Source: Blastocladiella emersonii ATCC 22665
Taxonomy: Eukaryota; Blastocladiomycota; Blastocladiomycetes; Blastocladiales; Blastocladiaceae
DNA: 64,000 bases
Reading direction: 5' to 3'
Assembly (NCBI GenBank): GCA_025594325.1
Contig: JANHCV010000018.1
Span: 1-64,000, forward strand
The notes below the pieces were generated by a model that saw only the letters and a list, made by a program, of their open reading frames with translations, was not told where the DNA came from and did not search any database. Of this stretch, positions 1 through 11,810 are shown piece after piece. Numbering within the stretch: position 1 is the stretch's first letter; each line of letters opens with the position of its first letter. A program made the position numbers and the translations under genes.

Positions 1-57
<57 letters not shown>

Positions 58-3000
58 TCTGTTGCAGCTGGAGCTGGTACTGGTGCTGCTGCTGCTGCAA
101 ATGGTGCTGCTGGATCATGTTGAGCGTCGCGGGCGTCATGGCGGGACTGTTGCCGTTGCCCGTCGGGATCACGAGCTGGCCCGCGCTGGGAGCGGGACTC
201 GCCGTACCGGCCGCGGACGCGACTGCTGGCGGCGCGCGAGTCTCGGCGGGCGTCGGACCGCGTGGAGGGGCCGGTGCCGGTGCTGGAACCGGAACAGTGT
301 GAGGCACGGGTTGCGGTCCAGCCGCTGCTGGTGCGGGCGCCGGGGTGGGGGTTCCTGCGTGGGCGACAGCGAAGCCCGCCTGCTGCTGCTGTTGCTGAGC
401 GGGTTGTTGTTGCTGCTGCTGGAGGTGCTGCTGCTGGAGATGCTGCTGCGGAGGGATCGCGGTCTCGGCCGAGCCGCCGTCTACAAAACACGGAGGAACG
501 TCAGTCGCGCTCGCCCAAAATTCGTACCAGTGGAGCGTACTCTCAACCCGCGGCGTCGGCTGCTTGGCGTGTCCGTCAGGTACCAGCGCCTGGGCGGGAA
601 ACGGCGACGGCCGCTGCGCACCCGGCGTAGCCGATCCCGCCGGCGTCACCGAGCTGCCGCGCTGGCTGGCGCCGTCGTTGCCCAGCGTAGATGCGGGTGC
701 CGTCGGGGGCACCGAGCCAGCGGCTGCTGCCATGGCCACGGCGTTCTGCACCGCGCGTGCCTGCGCCTGCGCCTGGATCTGGGCCTGCTCTTGCTGCTGG
801 CGCTGCGCTTGGAGGGCCTGCTGCTGCTGCGCTTGAAGAACCTGCTGCTGCTGCGCTTGAAGAACCTGCTGCTGCTGCTGCTGCTGCTGTTGCTGCTGCT
901 GTTGCTGCTGGCGGTCGGGAATCGCGCGGCCCGTCATCATGTACTGAGCGATCTGCTGCATGTTGACGTTGACGCCGGGGTTCGCGCGGATCCACTCCAT
1001 GGCCTGCTGCAGCCGCGTCTGCTGCTCCGGGGTGAGGTTCTGCATCGTGACGCGCTGTTGCTGCATCAGCAGGAGCTGCCTCAGCTGCTCCTGAGTCGGA
1101 CCTTGCTGCTGCTGCTGTTGCTGTTCGGGCGGCGGCGGCGGCTGCTGCATGGGCGGCGCTTGCGGAACGGCGACGGACACGGGCATCTGCTGCTGGACCG
1201 GTTGGGCCATGGGCTGCTGCTGTTGCGGCGGCATGGGGTGGGCCAAAGGCTGCTGGTGCTGCTGTGGGATAGGCTGGGCCAACGGCTGCTGCGGCTGCTG
1301 CTGCGACACAGGAGGGCCGACCGGCACCGACTCGGCCGGCGTCGCGGTCCGCGGCACCTGCTGCTGCTGCTGCTGCTGCGCCGGCGGGAGCGGCTGCGGG
1401 GTCGGGCTTTTCAGCGGGTTCGGCGTGGCGCGGTTGCCCGCACCAGCGGCCTGCGTGCCTGGCTGCGGCTGCGGGGTCCCGCGCGGCGGCGTGCCCGACG
1501 CGCCGATCGACGAGAGCCGGGTCATGGTCTGCATCTGCAGGTTGACGAGGGTCGGCGTCTGCGGCTGCGGGCTCGAGACGAGCGCGTTGGCGACGGCGAG
1601 GCCGGACTGCATCCCGGCGTGGGCCGGGAGAGCCGCCGGTGGAGGCGCGGGCGACGGCGCGAAAGTGCCCGCTTGCGGGCCGGGCAGGTGCTGCTGCGGG
1701 GGCTGCTGCTGCGCCGGCGGCGCGACGGGGACACCAGTCGAAGACGACGGCGTACTGGACCCCATGCCCGCAGCGACCGGAAGCGGCGCGGTCGCGAGCG
1801 TCGGCGTCGCCACCTGCGCGGGCCGGGTTGCGGGCGACATGGACGGCGCGACGCTCGACGCGCGCGAGGCGGCCGGACCAATGACCGGCGAGGACATGTG
1901 CAGCAGCGAGTTGGTCCGGGCCGGGCGGTGCTGCGGGCCCGCCGACGGGACACCGCTGGGCGAGTGCTGCTGCGCACCACGAGGCATCGATCCCGAACCT
2001 CTCGCGGTGCCCGAGGGCTGCTGTGGCTGGGGCGGCGACGGCTGCTGGATGAACGTGATGGGGTTGTTGGAGAGCGTCGGCGGGAACTGGCCGAGCACCG
2101 GCTGGTTGAGCTGGTGCTGCAGCTGCGGCTGCTGCTGCTGGTGTTGCTGCCGAGCCTGGGACTGGGCCACGATGGGCTGCACCGCGACCTGATGTCGCAT
2201 CGCGTGACCGCCATGGATCGAGTGGGACCGCTGGTGCTCGGGGCCGGCGACGCCCTGCCGCGAGCCCGCGGGCGGGGAGACGAGGCCGAGTGGAGGGACC
2301 GAGCCGCCGCGGACCTGCGCGCCGGTAGAGACAGGCGACGAAGAGTCGGACGCCAGCGGGATCAGGTGCATGAGGGTCGTGGGGCCCGAGTGCGGGTGCC
2401 GCGGCTGCTGCTGCTGCTGTTGTTGGATGGGCTGAAGCGGCTGGTGTGATGGCGAAAGCATCATCATCGGTGCCGGCTGCTGGACGTGCTGCTGCTGCTG
2501 CTGCTGCTGCTGTTGCTGGGCCATGACGAGGTGCTGATGCATCGCGCCGCCGGCCATCGCCGCCGGTGCCACGAGGTGCGCGGGGATCGCGACCGACGCG
2601 GCCATGGGGATCGGGATCACGTTCTGCACCGGCGGGGCCGAAGCGGCGGCGGAGGCGGCGTCGATCTGCGGGTAGATCTGCGAGTCGCCGTCGTAGGCGC
2701 GCTGCGGGTGCGAGTCGTAGTACTGGACGTTGGAGAACGAGAAGACCCGCGGGATGGTCATGCCGTACACCTCGGTGACGGATTTTGGGCCGAGATGGAA
2801 GCTATGTCCAGTGAGGCGGGTGAGATTCGCGGTCGGGCATGTCCGGGGACGGGAGGGATGCGTACCGGATCGTGTGGCCGCCGATACTCGTGTCCGCGAC
2901 CGTGCCGAAGCGCAGCTCGCCCGAGAACTCACCGCGCGGGGTGCGGATGATGTTGAGCGTCGAAAAGATGACGGCTACGCGGAATCGGACAAGTGTGAGC

Positions 3001-4235
3001 TCGAACCAGCTTCGGCCTGGAGGATGAGCCGCATCACGTACACGGGCCGACCTCGCGCTTGAACTTGATGGTCCGCACGACGTGGCTGCCGTCAGGGAGA
3101 ACTACGCGTGACCAACGGGAGTAAATCAGTCCATGGTTGCGAGGCCGGTCGTGACCAAGGCGGCGTACGGATTGGCGGCCCTTCGCACGTCGGCGCCTTG
3201 CTGTAGTCGTCCTCCTGCTTGTGCTTGCGCCAGGACTGGATGCGTTCGAGGCGGCTGAAGGACGGGTGGAACGGCGCGGTGCGGTTACGCTACACGATAC
3301 GATGGGTGTGAGCCAGCGCGGTGCGATTCAATCACTCGAGCGCGACGCACCTCGTCCATGAGAAACAGAAGCTTGGACTCCTCCTCGGCCATCTTGTGCT
3401 CCTCGTCGCGCTCGAAGGCGGTGCGCTTGCGCACGCGGCGGAAGTTATACTTGCGCGCCGTGTACTGGGCCGCGTTGTTGCGGCGCAGCACGTCGACGGA
3501 CGGCGCGAGGTCGAGCTCCTGCTTCTTGAACAGCTACGAGCCCGCGTCCGTGTCAGCGCATATCCCCAAAGTCTCACGCCGACGAGAATTCGTACCAGCG
3601 TGCGCGCTTCGACGTCCAGGACCTGCTTCTCGGAGGGCTCCTTGTTGGACGACTTGACGCGGCGGATCAGCTCGTCGCACACGGACAGCGGGCTGTGGTT
3701 GACGTAGATGGTGCGGATCTCGGTCGCGACGCCGCTCATGGCACGCCGAGACACGCCGAGCCGGTGGTCGTGGAGCTCGAGGACGAGCTGGCCTACGCGC
3801 GCAATGACACAAGAGCGTCGTCAGCGTCGCGGACCCTACTCGCATGAAACGGGCCTCGCACCGTTTTCGAAGTGGGTCTGGTAGTCAAACAGCCCGACCA
3901 GCTCGTACGGGATCTCCTGCGAGACGAGCATCTTGAGGAAGAGCTACACGGAGCGGGAGCGCGTGTCGCGCGCGCGTCAGGACCAGCTGGCCGACGGCGA
4001 CGATGGCCGGGCACACGTACGCTCATGACCTGCCCGTGAAGCTGGATGGGCGCATCTTGCTACATGGGCGCGCAAGAAGCGCGGGTTGAGTGACCGAGTC
4101 GACGGCGACCATGGATGGGTGGAGGCCGCACAGGCCGCACGAGCCATCCGCGTCCATCAAGTTGTCACCCCCTTCAATTCAACGCACACTTCCGAGCTTG
4201 ATCCGCGTCGGGAACAGGTGCACCTTGAGCACCAT
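1..4235 (-). CDS. SPT20: SAGA complex subunit Spt20, polyQ-rich, 3' end beyond the left edge
   Basis: Structural subunit of the SAGA histone acetyltransferase coactivator in the nucleus. Nine exons are visible: 4188-4235, 4021-4059, 3862-3943, 3596-3792, 3351-3533, 3169-3289, 3042-3101, 2866-2974 and 1-2801. All phases close. The N-terminal exons give the Spt20-domain pattern: KVHLFPTRIKL, then SQEIPYELVGLFD, then LVLELHDHR, followed by a basic KYNFRRVRKR segment and GHTIRFHLGPKSVTEVYGMT. The start at 4235 sits in a strong CCACCATGG context. The last exon encodes over 900 residues dominated by Gln, Pro, Ala and Ser with many Q runs, and continues past base 1, so the stop is not seen. At least 1,213 residues are present. 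The family is recognised from the N-terminal domain; the long Q-rich tail is directly visible and typical of coactivators, though unusually long. Confidence 0.85.
2..55. repeat. (CTG/CAG)18 pure trinucleotide run
   Basis: Eighteen uninterrupted CTG units, read as CAG (Gln) in the minus-strand SPT20 frame. Shorter and interrupted CAG/CAA runs recur near 840-910, 1110-1130, 1365-1380 and 2489-2515 in the same frame. Pure CAG runs are prone to length change by slippage. Confidence 0.95.
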
Positions 4236-4619
4236 GGTGGATGAAGGCGAGCGGCGGTCGACGATAGTGTCCAGGTGCGAAGGCTCGGCGACAGCGATTC
4301 CGCAGAGGGCCACAAAAGAATCTCGCCTCAAAATCGGCCCAGAGTTTCGGTCAAGGCCAGCAGGCGAGCTGCGCGGTGTAGAAACCCGAATACGTTGCAG
4401 GAAGTCGTTACAGCTCAGCGTGCATGGAGAGAGAGGGCCGCAGACCGGGCGAGACTCGCACCGCCACAGCCGCGATGCTACGCGACCATGGCCACCGCCG
4501 ACCGCGCCTCGGTCTTTACCACCGCCGCTTCGCTGCATTTTTCTCTTAGTCGACAATTGGTGGGCAAAGGGTCATCAGGCGATGGATATATTGTGATCGT
4601 TGTGTGCTCGAAACCACGG
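4236..4619. promoter_or_regulatory. Intergenic: SPT20 promoter and TMEM115 3' region
   Basis: Gap between the SPT20 start and the TMEM115 stop, both on the minus strand. It should hold the SPT20 promoter and 5' leader. No recognisable gene or repeat was seen; the reading frames here lack family features. Confidence 0.5.
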
Positions 4620-5802
4620 CTAGTTCGTGGCCTTGCTCGCGGACGCCGACTTGGCCTGCAGCGCGACCTCGAGCGACTTGAGCGCGAGCGCCCTACACGA
4701 TGCGAGGAATCAGCGGCTAAAAAAGCGAGATGAGACAGCAAGACGCACTTTCGCCGGTCCGACTCGGACACGGGCGTCCGCGCCGCGTCCGCGCTACCCT
4801 TGGCCTTGGGCGCCGATGCGAGGAACCGGCGCGAGACTGCGGCGCGCGTGATGGGGTCGGTGCGGCCGCCGAGGATGCGCTGCTGCGGCTTGATGAGCCC
4901 GAGGCGCACGTTGAGGTTGTAGATGGCGTTCAGGACCGGGTGCAAGAACGGCCTTGGGGATGGGGTCAGTCGGGAGGTCGAGGAGGATGGGTAGAGGACA
5001 GCAAGACGTACTGGATGACGTCCGGGAAGAACGCGGCGAACGCAAACGTGTCGGATCGGTCGCCGATGATCCCGTCTTCTGCCCGGACGAAGCGCAGGTA
5101 CCACCACGACGCGAGGAAGCCCGCGATGGCGAGCAGGAACGTGGGCCACACGCCGGTCACCGCGACGAGGATGACGTGGAGCAAGAGCCAAGCGAATGGG
5201 AGGTGCTACAGCGTAGGAGATTAGTGTTCGTCCTCTGCAGAGTACAGCAGGCGCGCGTACCTTGATCCGAACGCCAGACGGGAGCGGCCCGAGCTTGATG
5301 GTGTGTTCGGGGATACCCTGGCGATACGCGACGAGCAGGGCGCTCAGGATGCCGAGCGCGCCGTGGACCGGCCCCCTAGAGCGTGAAAGCTGTTTGTCAG
5401 GATCAAGCACACCCTCGCCTGCTGACGCGCAACGTACGTTTCCCGCCCAAGCAGAGCGTATCCACCCAAAGCGAGAGCCAGCACGATCGCGGCAGACGCC
5501 AGGGTGACGGCGAGCAGGAACTTGAGCAGTGCCGAGGCCGTCCACCCGCGCTCAAAGTAGCGCAGGGAGAAGTAGAGCAGCGGCGCGGAGACCGTGATCG
5601 ACCACAGCTGCTGGTCGACGGCGGGGTACGTGACGACGGACCACAGCCGCCATCCAAAGTCGGCCGGCTGCAGCGCAAGTGCTCGCGTGAGAGGGGCGAG
5701 GCCGCCGACAGCAGAAAGGTCCGTGCGGGGCGAGCTCGCCTGGTACACGGCGGCGAGGGAGGCGGCGAGGTACACGCCGGCAACACTTCGCGCGACGGAC
5801 AT
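4620..5802 (-). CDS. TMEM115: TMEM115-like Golgi membrane protein (DUF1751, rhomboid-like)
   Basis: Multi-pass membrane protein of the TMEM115/YOL107W family, which acts at the Golgi in retrograde traffic. Five exons: 5438-5802, 5261-5375, 5012-5205, 4749-4952 and 4620-4692; 316 residues with all phases closed. Exon 1 carries a hydrophobic N-terminus and a conserved RLWSVVTYPAVDQQLWS segment. Later segments GALGILSALLVAYRQ and HLPFAWLLLHVILVAVTGVW are membrane spans. The family hallmark GDRSDTFAFAAFFPDVIQPF is completed only when the fourth intron is removed. That intron appears to end in CCAAG rather than the usual TAG or CAG. Rhomboid catalytic residues are not expected in this family. Family assignment is by motif memory. 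Confidence 0.8.
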
Positions 5803-6148
5803 GGTCTCTTGGTCTAGCGTGTGTGTGCTTATTGCACCGAGTTACATGAGATCATTGGGTGATGCTTTCGGGGGCCGAGGTGGAGGGCATCATGAAAGGC
5901 CAGCAGGGCGTCGCGACGCGCCACACTTCAGCTCCTGGCGGCGGCCGCCTCACTCCCGGCGAAGGAGACCAAGGTTGTGTTGTGATACGTAACTGTAATT
6001 TCGCGGAATGAACACGGAGGGATAGTATAGTGGAGCGGGAGGCGGGTGACTGGAAGAGAGGAGGCTGCTGCAGCCGCTGCTCGGGGAGGGAGGGGACAGC
6101 GGCCAGACCGACGCGCGGCGGCGCGCGTTCGCCGGCGCGAGCGAGGTC
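5803..6148. promoter_or_regulatory. Intergenic: TMEM115 promoter and OSH 3' region
   Basis: The 346 bp between the OSH stop and the TMEM115 ATG, both minus. It contains the TMEM115 5' leader and a short AT-richer stretch around 5980-6035. Nothing else is recognisable. Confidence 0.5.
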
Positions 6149-7566
6149 TTAGGACGCGGGCTCGTCGCCGTACGGGTGTGGGGGCGGATTCGTGAAGATG
6201 AACTCGTTGAGCGTATCGCGGCGCAGCTTGGGGTCCTTGGGGAGTGTCCGGAGCAGCTTGAACTCGAACGACTCTGGGTCGTCGCCGACCTGCTCGAAGA
6301 AGCGCGGGGACCACGCGTCGCCGCGCTCCTCGCGGGCAATGCGGTTGGCGCGCTGCCGCGCCTCGATCTTGGTCTTCTCGTCGGTCGCCGTGTCGAGGTC
6401 GCGGTCCGCGATCGCCGCCGTCACCTTGGACCACAGCCGCCGCGACTCGTACTGCTCCTGCTCGGCCTCGGGCGCCACGAGCTTCGGGTGGATGTGCTCG
6501 TCCTCGGCACTGAAGAGCACCGCCGTGTCGCCCTACAGGTTGCGGTGCGTCGCGTTAGTCTGGCGGTCGGCGGGTCGAGGAGAACGGTGGAGCGCACCTT
6601 GGCGGGCTTGATGAAGCTCTTGTCGGACCACTTGCCGCTAAGCTCGTACAGCGTGTCGCGCTTGGAGATGCGCTTGATCTTGCCGCCGAGCGCGTTGTAG
6701 CTGCCGGTAAAGTAGCCCTACGGATCGGATCGCGCGCGTCGTGTGAGACTTCGGCCAAGCGGAGCGCGAGCAACGAGTCAGTGCGGTCAGTACCTTGACC
6801 TTGAACTCGAGCTCGCAGACGAGGTCCGTCTTGGGGCACTTGATGGTGACGTTATCGCCGAGCTCGAGGATCATGGTGCCGAACAGGAGGCCGCGGGCGT
6901 AGACGTTGGGGAGGTTGAGGATGTACTCCTCGTCGCGGTCGGTGAAGGTGATGCGAGTCTCGCCGGTCATGAGGGTGGCGGCCGAGTTGCCGAGGAACTT
7001 GGACTTGGGCTTGACCTCGCCCTGGACCATGAGGTGGTTCTCGGGCGAGCAGAAGAGGTAGTTGGAGACGGGCGGGTGGTGCGACGTCTGCTCGGCGACG
7101 AAGAAGGCGTTGGTGCCGTCGGCGTACTTGTACTGGCACCGGAAGTGCTCGCCCAGCACCGGGTTGTAAGGCTTCTTGACGCCCTTGGGCCGGATGTGCC
7201 ACCCCGACACAAAGTACCGCACCACGTCGACGAACCGCTCGACGGGGTCCTCCTTGGCGTGCGTGCTACGCGGTGATGGCGGGGGCGGGGGCGGAGTGGT
7301 GAGCGATGCGCGACGACCGAGCGGCGGGGGTCTCAGGCCACGCACCCCATGATCAGGTCCGGGTGGCACATAAAGTCGGTGATGCGCTCGAGCATGCTGC
7401 GCGGCTCCAGCACGAAGGTCGGCAGCGTGACGCGGTGCAGGTCGGTGCCCTTGCTCAGCTGCGAGATGATGCCCATGAGGATCGAGCGCGGCTCGTCGTC
7501 GAGCACCTCCTTCTGGTCGTCGTCAGCGACATTGTAGTCGTCGGCGGGCTCCGTTGGCGAGGACAT
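6149..7566 (-). CDS. OSH6: Oxysterol-binding protein homologue, Osh6/Osh7 (ORP5/8) type
   Basis: Lipid transfer protein working at membrane contact sites. Osh6/7 relatives exchange phosphatidylserine for PI4P. Four exons: 7346-7566, 6794-7265, 6598-6717 and 6149-6532; 398 residues, phases closed. The protein starts nearly directly with the ligand-binding domain: ILMGIISQL, then LPTFVLEPRSMLERITDFM, which matches the Osh6/7 lid-proximal LPTFILE-type motif. The ORD fingerprint EQTSHHPP follows in exon 2, with KPYNPVLGEHF upstream of it. There is no PH domain, ankyrin repeat or membrane anchor, as in yeast Osh6/7. The PS specificity is inferred from the LPTF motif, not shown. It is tandem with TMEM115 on the same strand. 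Confidence 0.88.
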
Positions 7567-8345
7567 GGCGGCGGTGGCGGTGCTGGTACGAATCGATCAC
7601 GAGCGGAACGGCTACACGACGACGTCGAGCGGGACGCAGCGCGGAGGCGGCCACGACGAGGTGAGCGCTTATCCGACACGCTGCAGGCACGCACGTCGCG
7701 GCAGAGCAGGGCGAGTTGTGCGAGCGAGCCAGTGCAGCCGCGTGGTCGCCACACCGCGCTGGTGACGGCGATGTCCGCGGTGTGGCACCTCGCTCGCTCA
7801 GCCGCTGCGCTACTGCGGCGCGTCGCCTCGAGCAAGCGACGCGCGTGTACCTCGAAATGTTCGCGATCGCGCGCGAGAGAGCAGCAGCGGCGCGCGTGCG
7901 TGCGTGTGCGTGTGGTGGTGATGCGAGGCCGGCGACGGCAGCTCGCGTGCGTGTGTGGGCGTGAGATGAGCGCCGCGTGCGGGCAGTCGCGGTGGTGTCC
8001 GGGCTCGATGCGTAGCAGCGGTCGCCGGGACGAATGCGGCGAGTGAGCTTCGTGCTTCGTGGGCGCGCGGTCGCGAGGTCGCGGGAGCGGGAGAGGAGGG
8101 AGCCGGCGCGCGGCGCGAAGCGGGAGGGAGATGTGCGACACGCTCTGACCGCGGGCCGCTCTGTTCCACCAACACCGTCCCTCTCGCCGCCGCCGCCCGC
8201 GTGGGGTACCGCAAAGGTCAAAATAAATACAATACGATGGAGGGAAGAAACCAAATGGATGATAGTCATCAAAACCAGGGACACTTGATGCTCAGGCTCT
8301 CGGGGCGCGCGCGCCGTGGACGACGGTCGGTCGGTCGGTCGGTGG
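7567..8345. promoter_or_regulatory. Intergenic: OSH promoter and SIF2 3' region
   Basis: The 779 bp between two minus-strand genes. GC- and CG-dinucleotide-rich sequence with GTGTGTGCG-type simple tracts around 7880-7960 (likely the OSH promoter and leader), and a short AT-rich segment with AATAAATAC near 8222, close to the SIF2 3' end. No gene was recognised on either strand. Confidence 0.5.
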
Positions 8346-10772
8346 TCAAGACGACGCCGTGACCGCGCTTGGTGGGAGCGTGTTGGCGGCCGCCGCGGGC
8401 GACGCCACGGAGCTCCACGCGCCCGGGTCCGAGTCGGGGGCGGCAGCGAGCGCGTCTGCTGGTGGTGGCCGCAACCGGGGCTCGGTGGACGCGGACGTGA
8501 GCACGCCGCCGTTCGCACCGTCGCCATTGGGTAACACCGGACCGCTGCCGCCGCCGCCGCCCGTGAGCCCGCCGAGCGGGAGGATCGCCATCTGCGATGT
8601 GCCGAAGCAGACGGCCATGCGGTCGCCCGTGCGGTTGTACCGCAGGTCGAGAATGTCGTTGTACCCGTAGAAGGTGCACACGAGCTCGGCCGAGCTCGTC
8701 CACACGTACAGGTACTGGTCGTCGGACCCGCACGCCAGGTACCGCCCGTCCGGGCTGAACGTGAGCACGCAGTGCGTCTGCACGAACCGGTCCAGCGAGT
8801 ACACGCACGTCGCCGTGGCCACGTCCCATATCCGCACCGTCTTGTCGGCGCCGACCCTACATCCCATGAGTGCGTCAGTGAGGACTCTCGGGAAACTCAG
8901 TCATGAACCAAAAGACGCGTACGTGGCGAGCTGCGACGCTCCGCTCGGTGGCCTTGGGTTCCACGCCATGGCGAGCACCTCGCGCTCGTGCCCTTGCAGC
9001 ACCGCCGTGGCCTCGGTGCGCGACGCGGACCAGATGCGCACCGTCCCGTCGTCCGAGCAGCTGGCCAGGTGCTGCTTGCTCGGGTCCCACGCCACCACGT
9101 TGACGTCTCCCGAGTGCCCGCGCAGCTCGCGCGCCGAGCCGGACTCGACGTCAATGAGCCGGACGAGGTGGTCCGAGGACCCGACCGCGAGCGTCGACTT
9201 GCCGTCCCAGTCGAACGCCATGATCGCTACAAGGGAGAGCGCGGCGAGTCAGAACCGGTTCTCATTCGCAGTATCCACGCGAATCGTAGCGTACCAGCGC
9301 CGGGGCACGCGAGCGAGTACTTGGACGTGTCGTTGCGCACGTCCCACACGAGGACCGTGCCCTGCGTCGAGCCGACCGCGAGCAGGCCCGAGTCGGCGCT
9401 GAACGCGAGCTCGAGCACCGCGTTGACGCTGGACTCGGGCGTGCGACGCGACGGCGATGCTGGCGGGACCGTGAACGTGAGGACGAGGTCGCCCGCCTTG
9501 GTGAAAACGCGGACGCGCGCGTCCTTGGTCCCCGTCGCGAGCAGGTCGCCGTTCGGGCTCCAGCCGAGCGCCGTGATCGAGTTGGACGACGACATCCCGT
9601 CCGTTGTTGGCACCGAGGACGACGAGTCCGAGTCGTGCGGAAGCATCACGACGTTGGACAGCCGACCGTTGGTCTGCGGCACGGTCCACAGCCCGACCAT
9701 CGAGTTGAGCGAGCTACCGGGTCAAATTCCCGCGCGCGTTAGCGGGCGAGGACTCGTCGAGGAAGCCGCGGTGAAAGCGTACCCGGAAGCGAGCAGGTTC
9801 TCGTCGGTCGGGTTCCACGCGCTCATGTAGTACCGGGCGTTGGTGCTCTGCAGCGTGATGACGGCCCCCGTCGGCGCGTCGCCGTTGTCGCTCGCGTCGT
9901 CGATCTGGACCTGGACAATCACGTCGTCGACTACTCGGGAGCGCGTGGTCAGCCTCCATGTCTGTTCCATGCATCGCAGCAGTCGTACCCGTCATCTCGT
10001 CGTCTGCCGTGCCGTTCTCAGCGGCGCCGTCCACGTCCATGGCGTCGCCGTCGGCGTGGCTGCTGGAGCGGGCGCGGGCCTCGTCGGACCCCGCGACGTG
10101 GTCGCCGTTGGCGGCCGAGTCCCGGGCGCGGTCCTTGCGCTTGCTCTTCTTGTCCTTTTTCTTGAGCGATTGCGACAGCCCGTTGTCGGCGGCGCCCGGC
10201 TCCTTGGCGAGCGGGACGAGCTCCGACATTTTGCGCTGGCGGCGGGCGCTCGACGACTCGAGCGGGGTGCTGCAGCTGTGCGGCGCGAGGAGCGAGAGCG
10301 TGGCCTCGCACTGGCGCTCGGTTCCGTCCTACACGAGCACGGCGAGGAAGGCCAACGGTTAGGCCCACGGTGCGGGACGGTGGCCGGGCAGAAATTCGTA
10401 CATCTTCCATGTGGATCTCGACCTGCATGAGCTGGAGGGCCTTGTGCAGCAGCGCAATGAGTTGGCCGGGGCGGATCTCGAGCTGGCGGAACTCCTCGAG
10501 CTTGCCCGTGAGCTTGGACTCATGTTCAAAGGCGAACACCGAGTGCCGGAATCCTGGACAGGTGGAAAGAGAGCGCCGCCAGGTCAGGTCCCATCGTCAA
10601 GGTCGGGTCGGAGCGAGCGAGAGGAGAGGTGGAGCAAGCGCGCTCAGGAGAACCCGCTGGCGGCGCTGAGGAGGAGGGGAGTAGACATAGACGGGCAAGT
10701 ACCGGACTCGAGCAGGTAGCGGTAGATCAAATAGTTGACTTCATCGGCCGCGATGGACAGCGGCGGGAACAT
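8346..10772 (-). CDS. SIF2: TBL1/SIF2-like LisH-WD40 corepressor subunit
   Basis: Homologue of TBL1/TBLR1 and yeast Sif2, the WD40 scaffold of NCoR/Set3-type histone deacetylase complexes (nucleus). Seven exons: 10703-10772, 10402-10553, 9989-10328, 9783-9930, 9295-9713, 8923-9226 and 8346-8856; 647 residues, all phases closed. The N-terminus has a LisH-type motif (DEVNYLIYRYLLESGF then HSVFAFEHES) and a GQLIALLHKALQ segment typical of TBL1. A charged Lys/Asp-rich linker follows. At least seven WD repeats are seen, with signatures MSAWNPTDENLLASG, ALGWSPNGDLLATG, VLVWD, VRLIDVES, VNVVAWDPSKQHLASCSDD, TVRIWD and YLYVW. A Gly/Pro/Ser-rich tail ends the protein. Confidence 0.85.
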
Positions 10773-11417
10773 GGTCGGTCGTGCGTGGCCGCAATGGCAG
10801 GGCGACGCAGACCACCGTGCGCGAGAAAAAGGGCGACTATTGCTGTTGAGGAGGACGCGATGGCTACCGCGAGAGGTTCGGGTGCGCTTGCGGGTGGTGG
10901 GTGGCGGGGCGGTAGCGGTGGGGGCGCCGAGCGAACAGGTTCGAGGTTGAGTCCACGGCGATAGGGCTCACGTCGGAGATAGGTGCGGGAGGCACGGCCA
11001 GGGTGTAGCCACGCGTGTGCAAGGAGGGTTGCGGGGACTTAGCGGGCAAAGATCGAGAGTGGATAGGGCGAGGCGTAGCGTCGGCTGCGGCGAGGTCGGC
11101 GAGGGAGGTGAGCGCGCACGCGGCTGAAGCGACTGCAGCCCAGCCTGCTCGCATCAGGTGACGTGCGCCTCCCGAGTATCACGTAATTTTTCGCGATAGG
11201 GCTCTTGCCGCCGCGGCGCCTGCGAATAGCGCGGAATAGGCTGGCCGTACTGGACGATATGAGACGGAATACGGGAGCAACAACAAGAGACGATACCGTC
11301 ATCAAATTCACGAAACGAGGGCGAGCAGGGGGATGAGCGTAGGGTAGAGCAAGGCGGGGGAGCAGGTACGGGATCGGGCACGCGGCAAACAGAGGACGAG
11401 CCCGGCAGCAAGTTCCC
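10773..11417. promoter_or_regulatory. Intergenic: SIF2 promoter and NDUFB10 3' region
   Basis: The 645 bp between SIF2 and NDUFB10, both minus. A 97-codon minus-strand frame with a signal-peptide-like start (about 10864-11154) lies here, but it has no recognisable family and its composition fits chance in GC-rich DNA. It is left unannotated. Confidence 0.45.
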
Positions 11418-11810
11418 TTACTCCTGCTGGCGCATGCGCCACGGCTGCATGCCCTGGAAGCCGTGGTGCTTCAACCGGGCGACGTAGCCCTCGGCGAGGT
11501 GCTTGCAGTTCTCGGGGTGGTTGACGCCCTCGCGCTTGTAGCAGCGCACGAGCTTCTCGCGGATGATGCGGGTCTTCATGATCTCGACCCACTCCTGGCG
11601 CAGGTGCTGGTCGCGCGCCTCGATGACGGCTATCGATGATGACGGCAGGTGGGTTGGGGATCAGCGGTGAGTTCGAGGTCGTTGAGCGGTCCGCGAGCAC
11701 AAAAGCGCCGTACCAATGGGGTCGTTGAGGTCGACATCCTTGTAGGAGGCGACCTTGGCCCACTTGCGGTTCTCGGGGTCGACGGGCATGCGAGCGGTCT
11801 CGGCAGACAT
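11418..11810 (-). CDS. NDUFB10: NADH:ubiquinone oxidoreductase NDUFB10-type subunit (fungal 12 kDa)
   Basis: Accessory subunit of the mitochondrial complex I membrane arm, facing the intermembrane space. Two exons, 11714-11810 and 11418-11629, give 102 residues. The second exon carries the family pattern EARDQHLRQEWVEIMKTRII followed by EKLVRCYKREGVNHPENC, with two Cys spaced C-x11-C as expected for the disulfide-bonded NDUFB10 fold. Size matches the Neurospora 12.3 kDa subunit. The start was placed at the Met followed by SAETARM, preceded by CCAAC; a longer in-frame start at 11864 would add a Ser/Arg-rich stretch and is less likely. Its presence implies a functional complex I. Confidence 0.82.

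Noticed and set aside
62-2449. Long plus-strand Leu/Arg/Gly-rich open frame (795 codons)
   Set aside because: It is the antisense of the polyQ exon of SPT20 (CTG repeats read as Leu). The minus frame joins in phase with the conserved Spt20 exons.
10864-11154. Small minus-strand frame with a signal-peptide-like N-terminus
   Set aside because: No family, no splice connection to SIF2 or NDUFB10, and composition consistent with chance.
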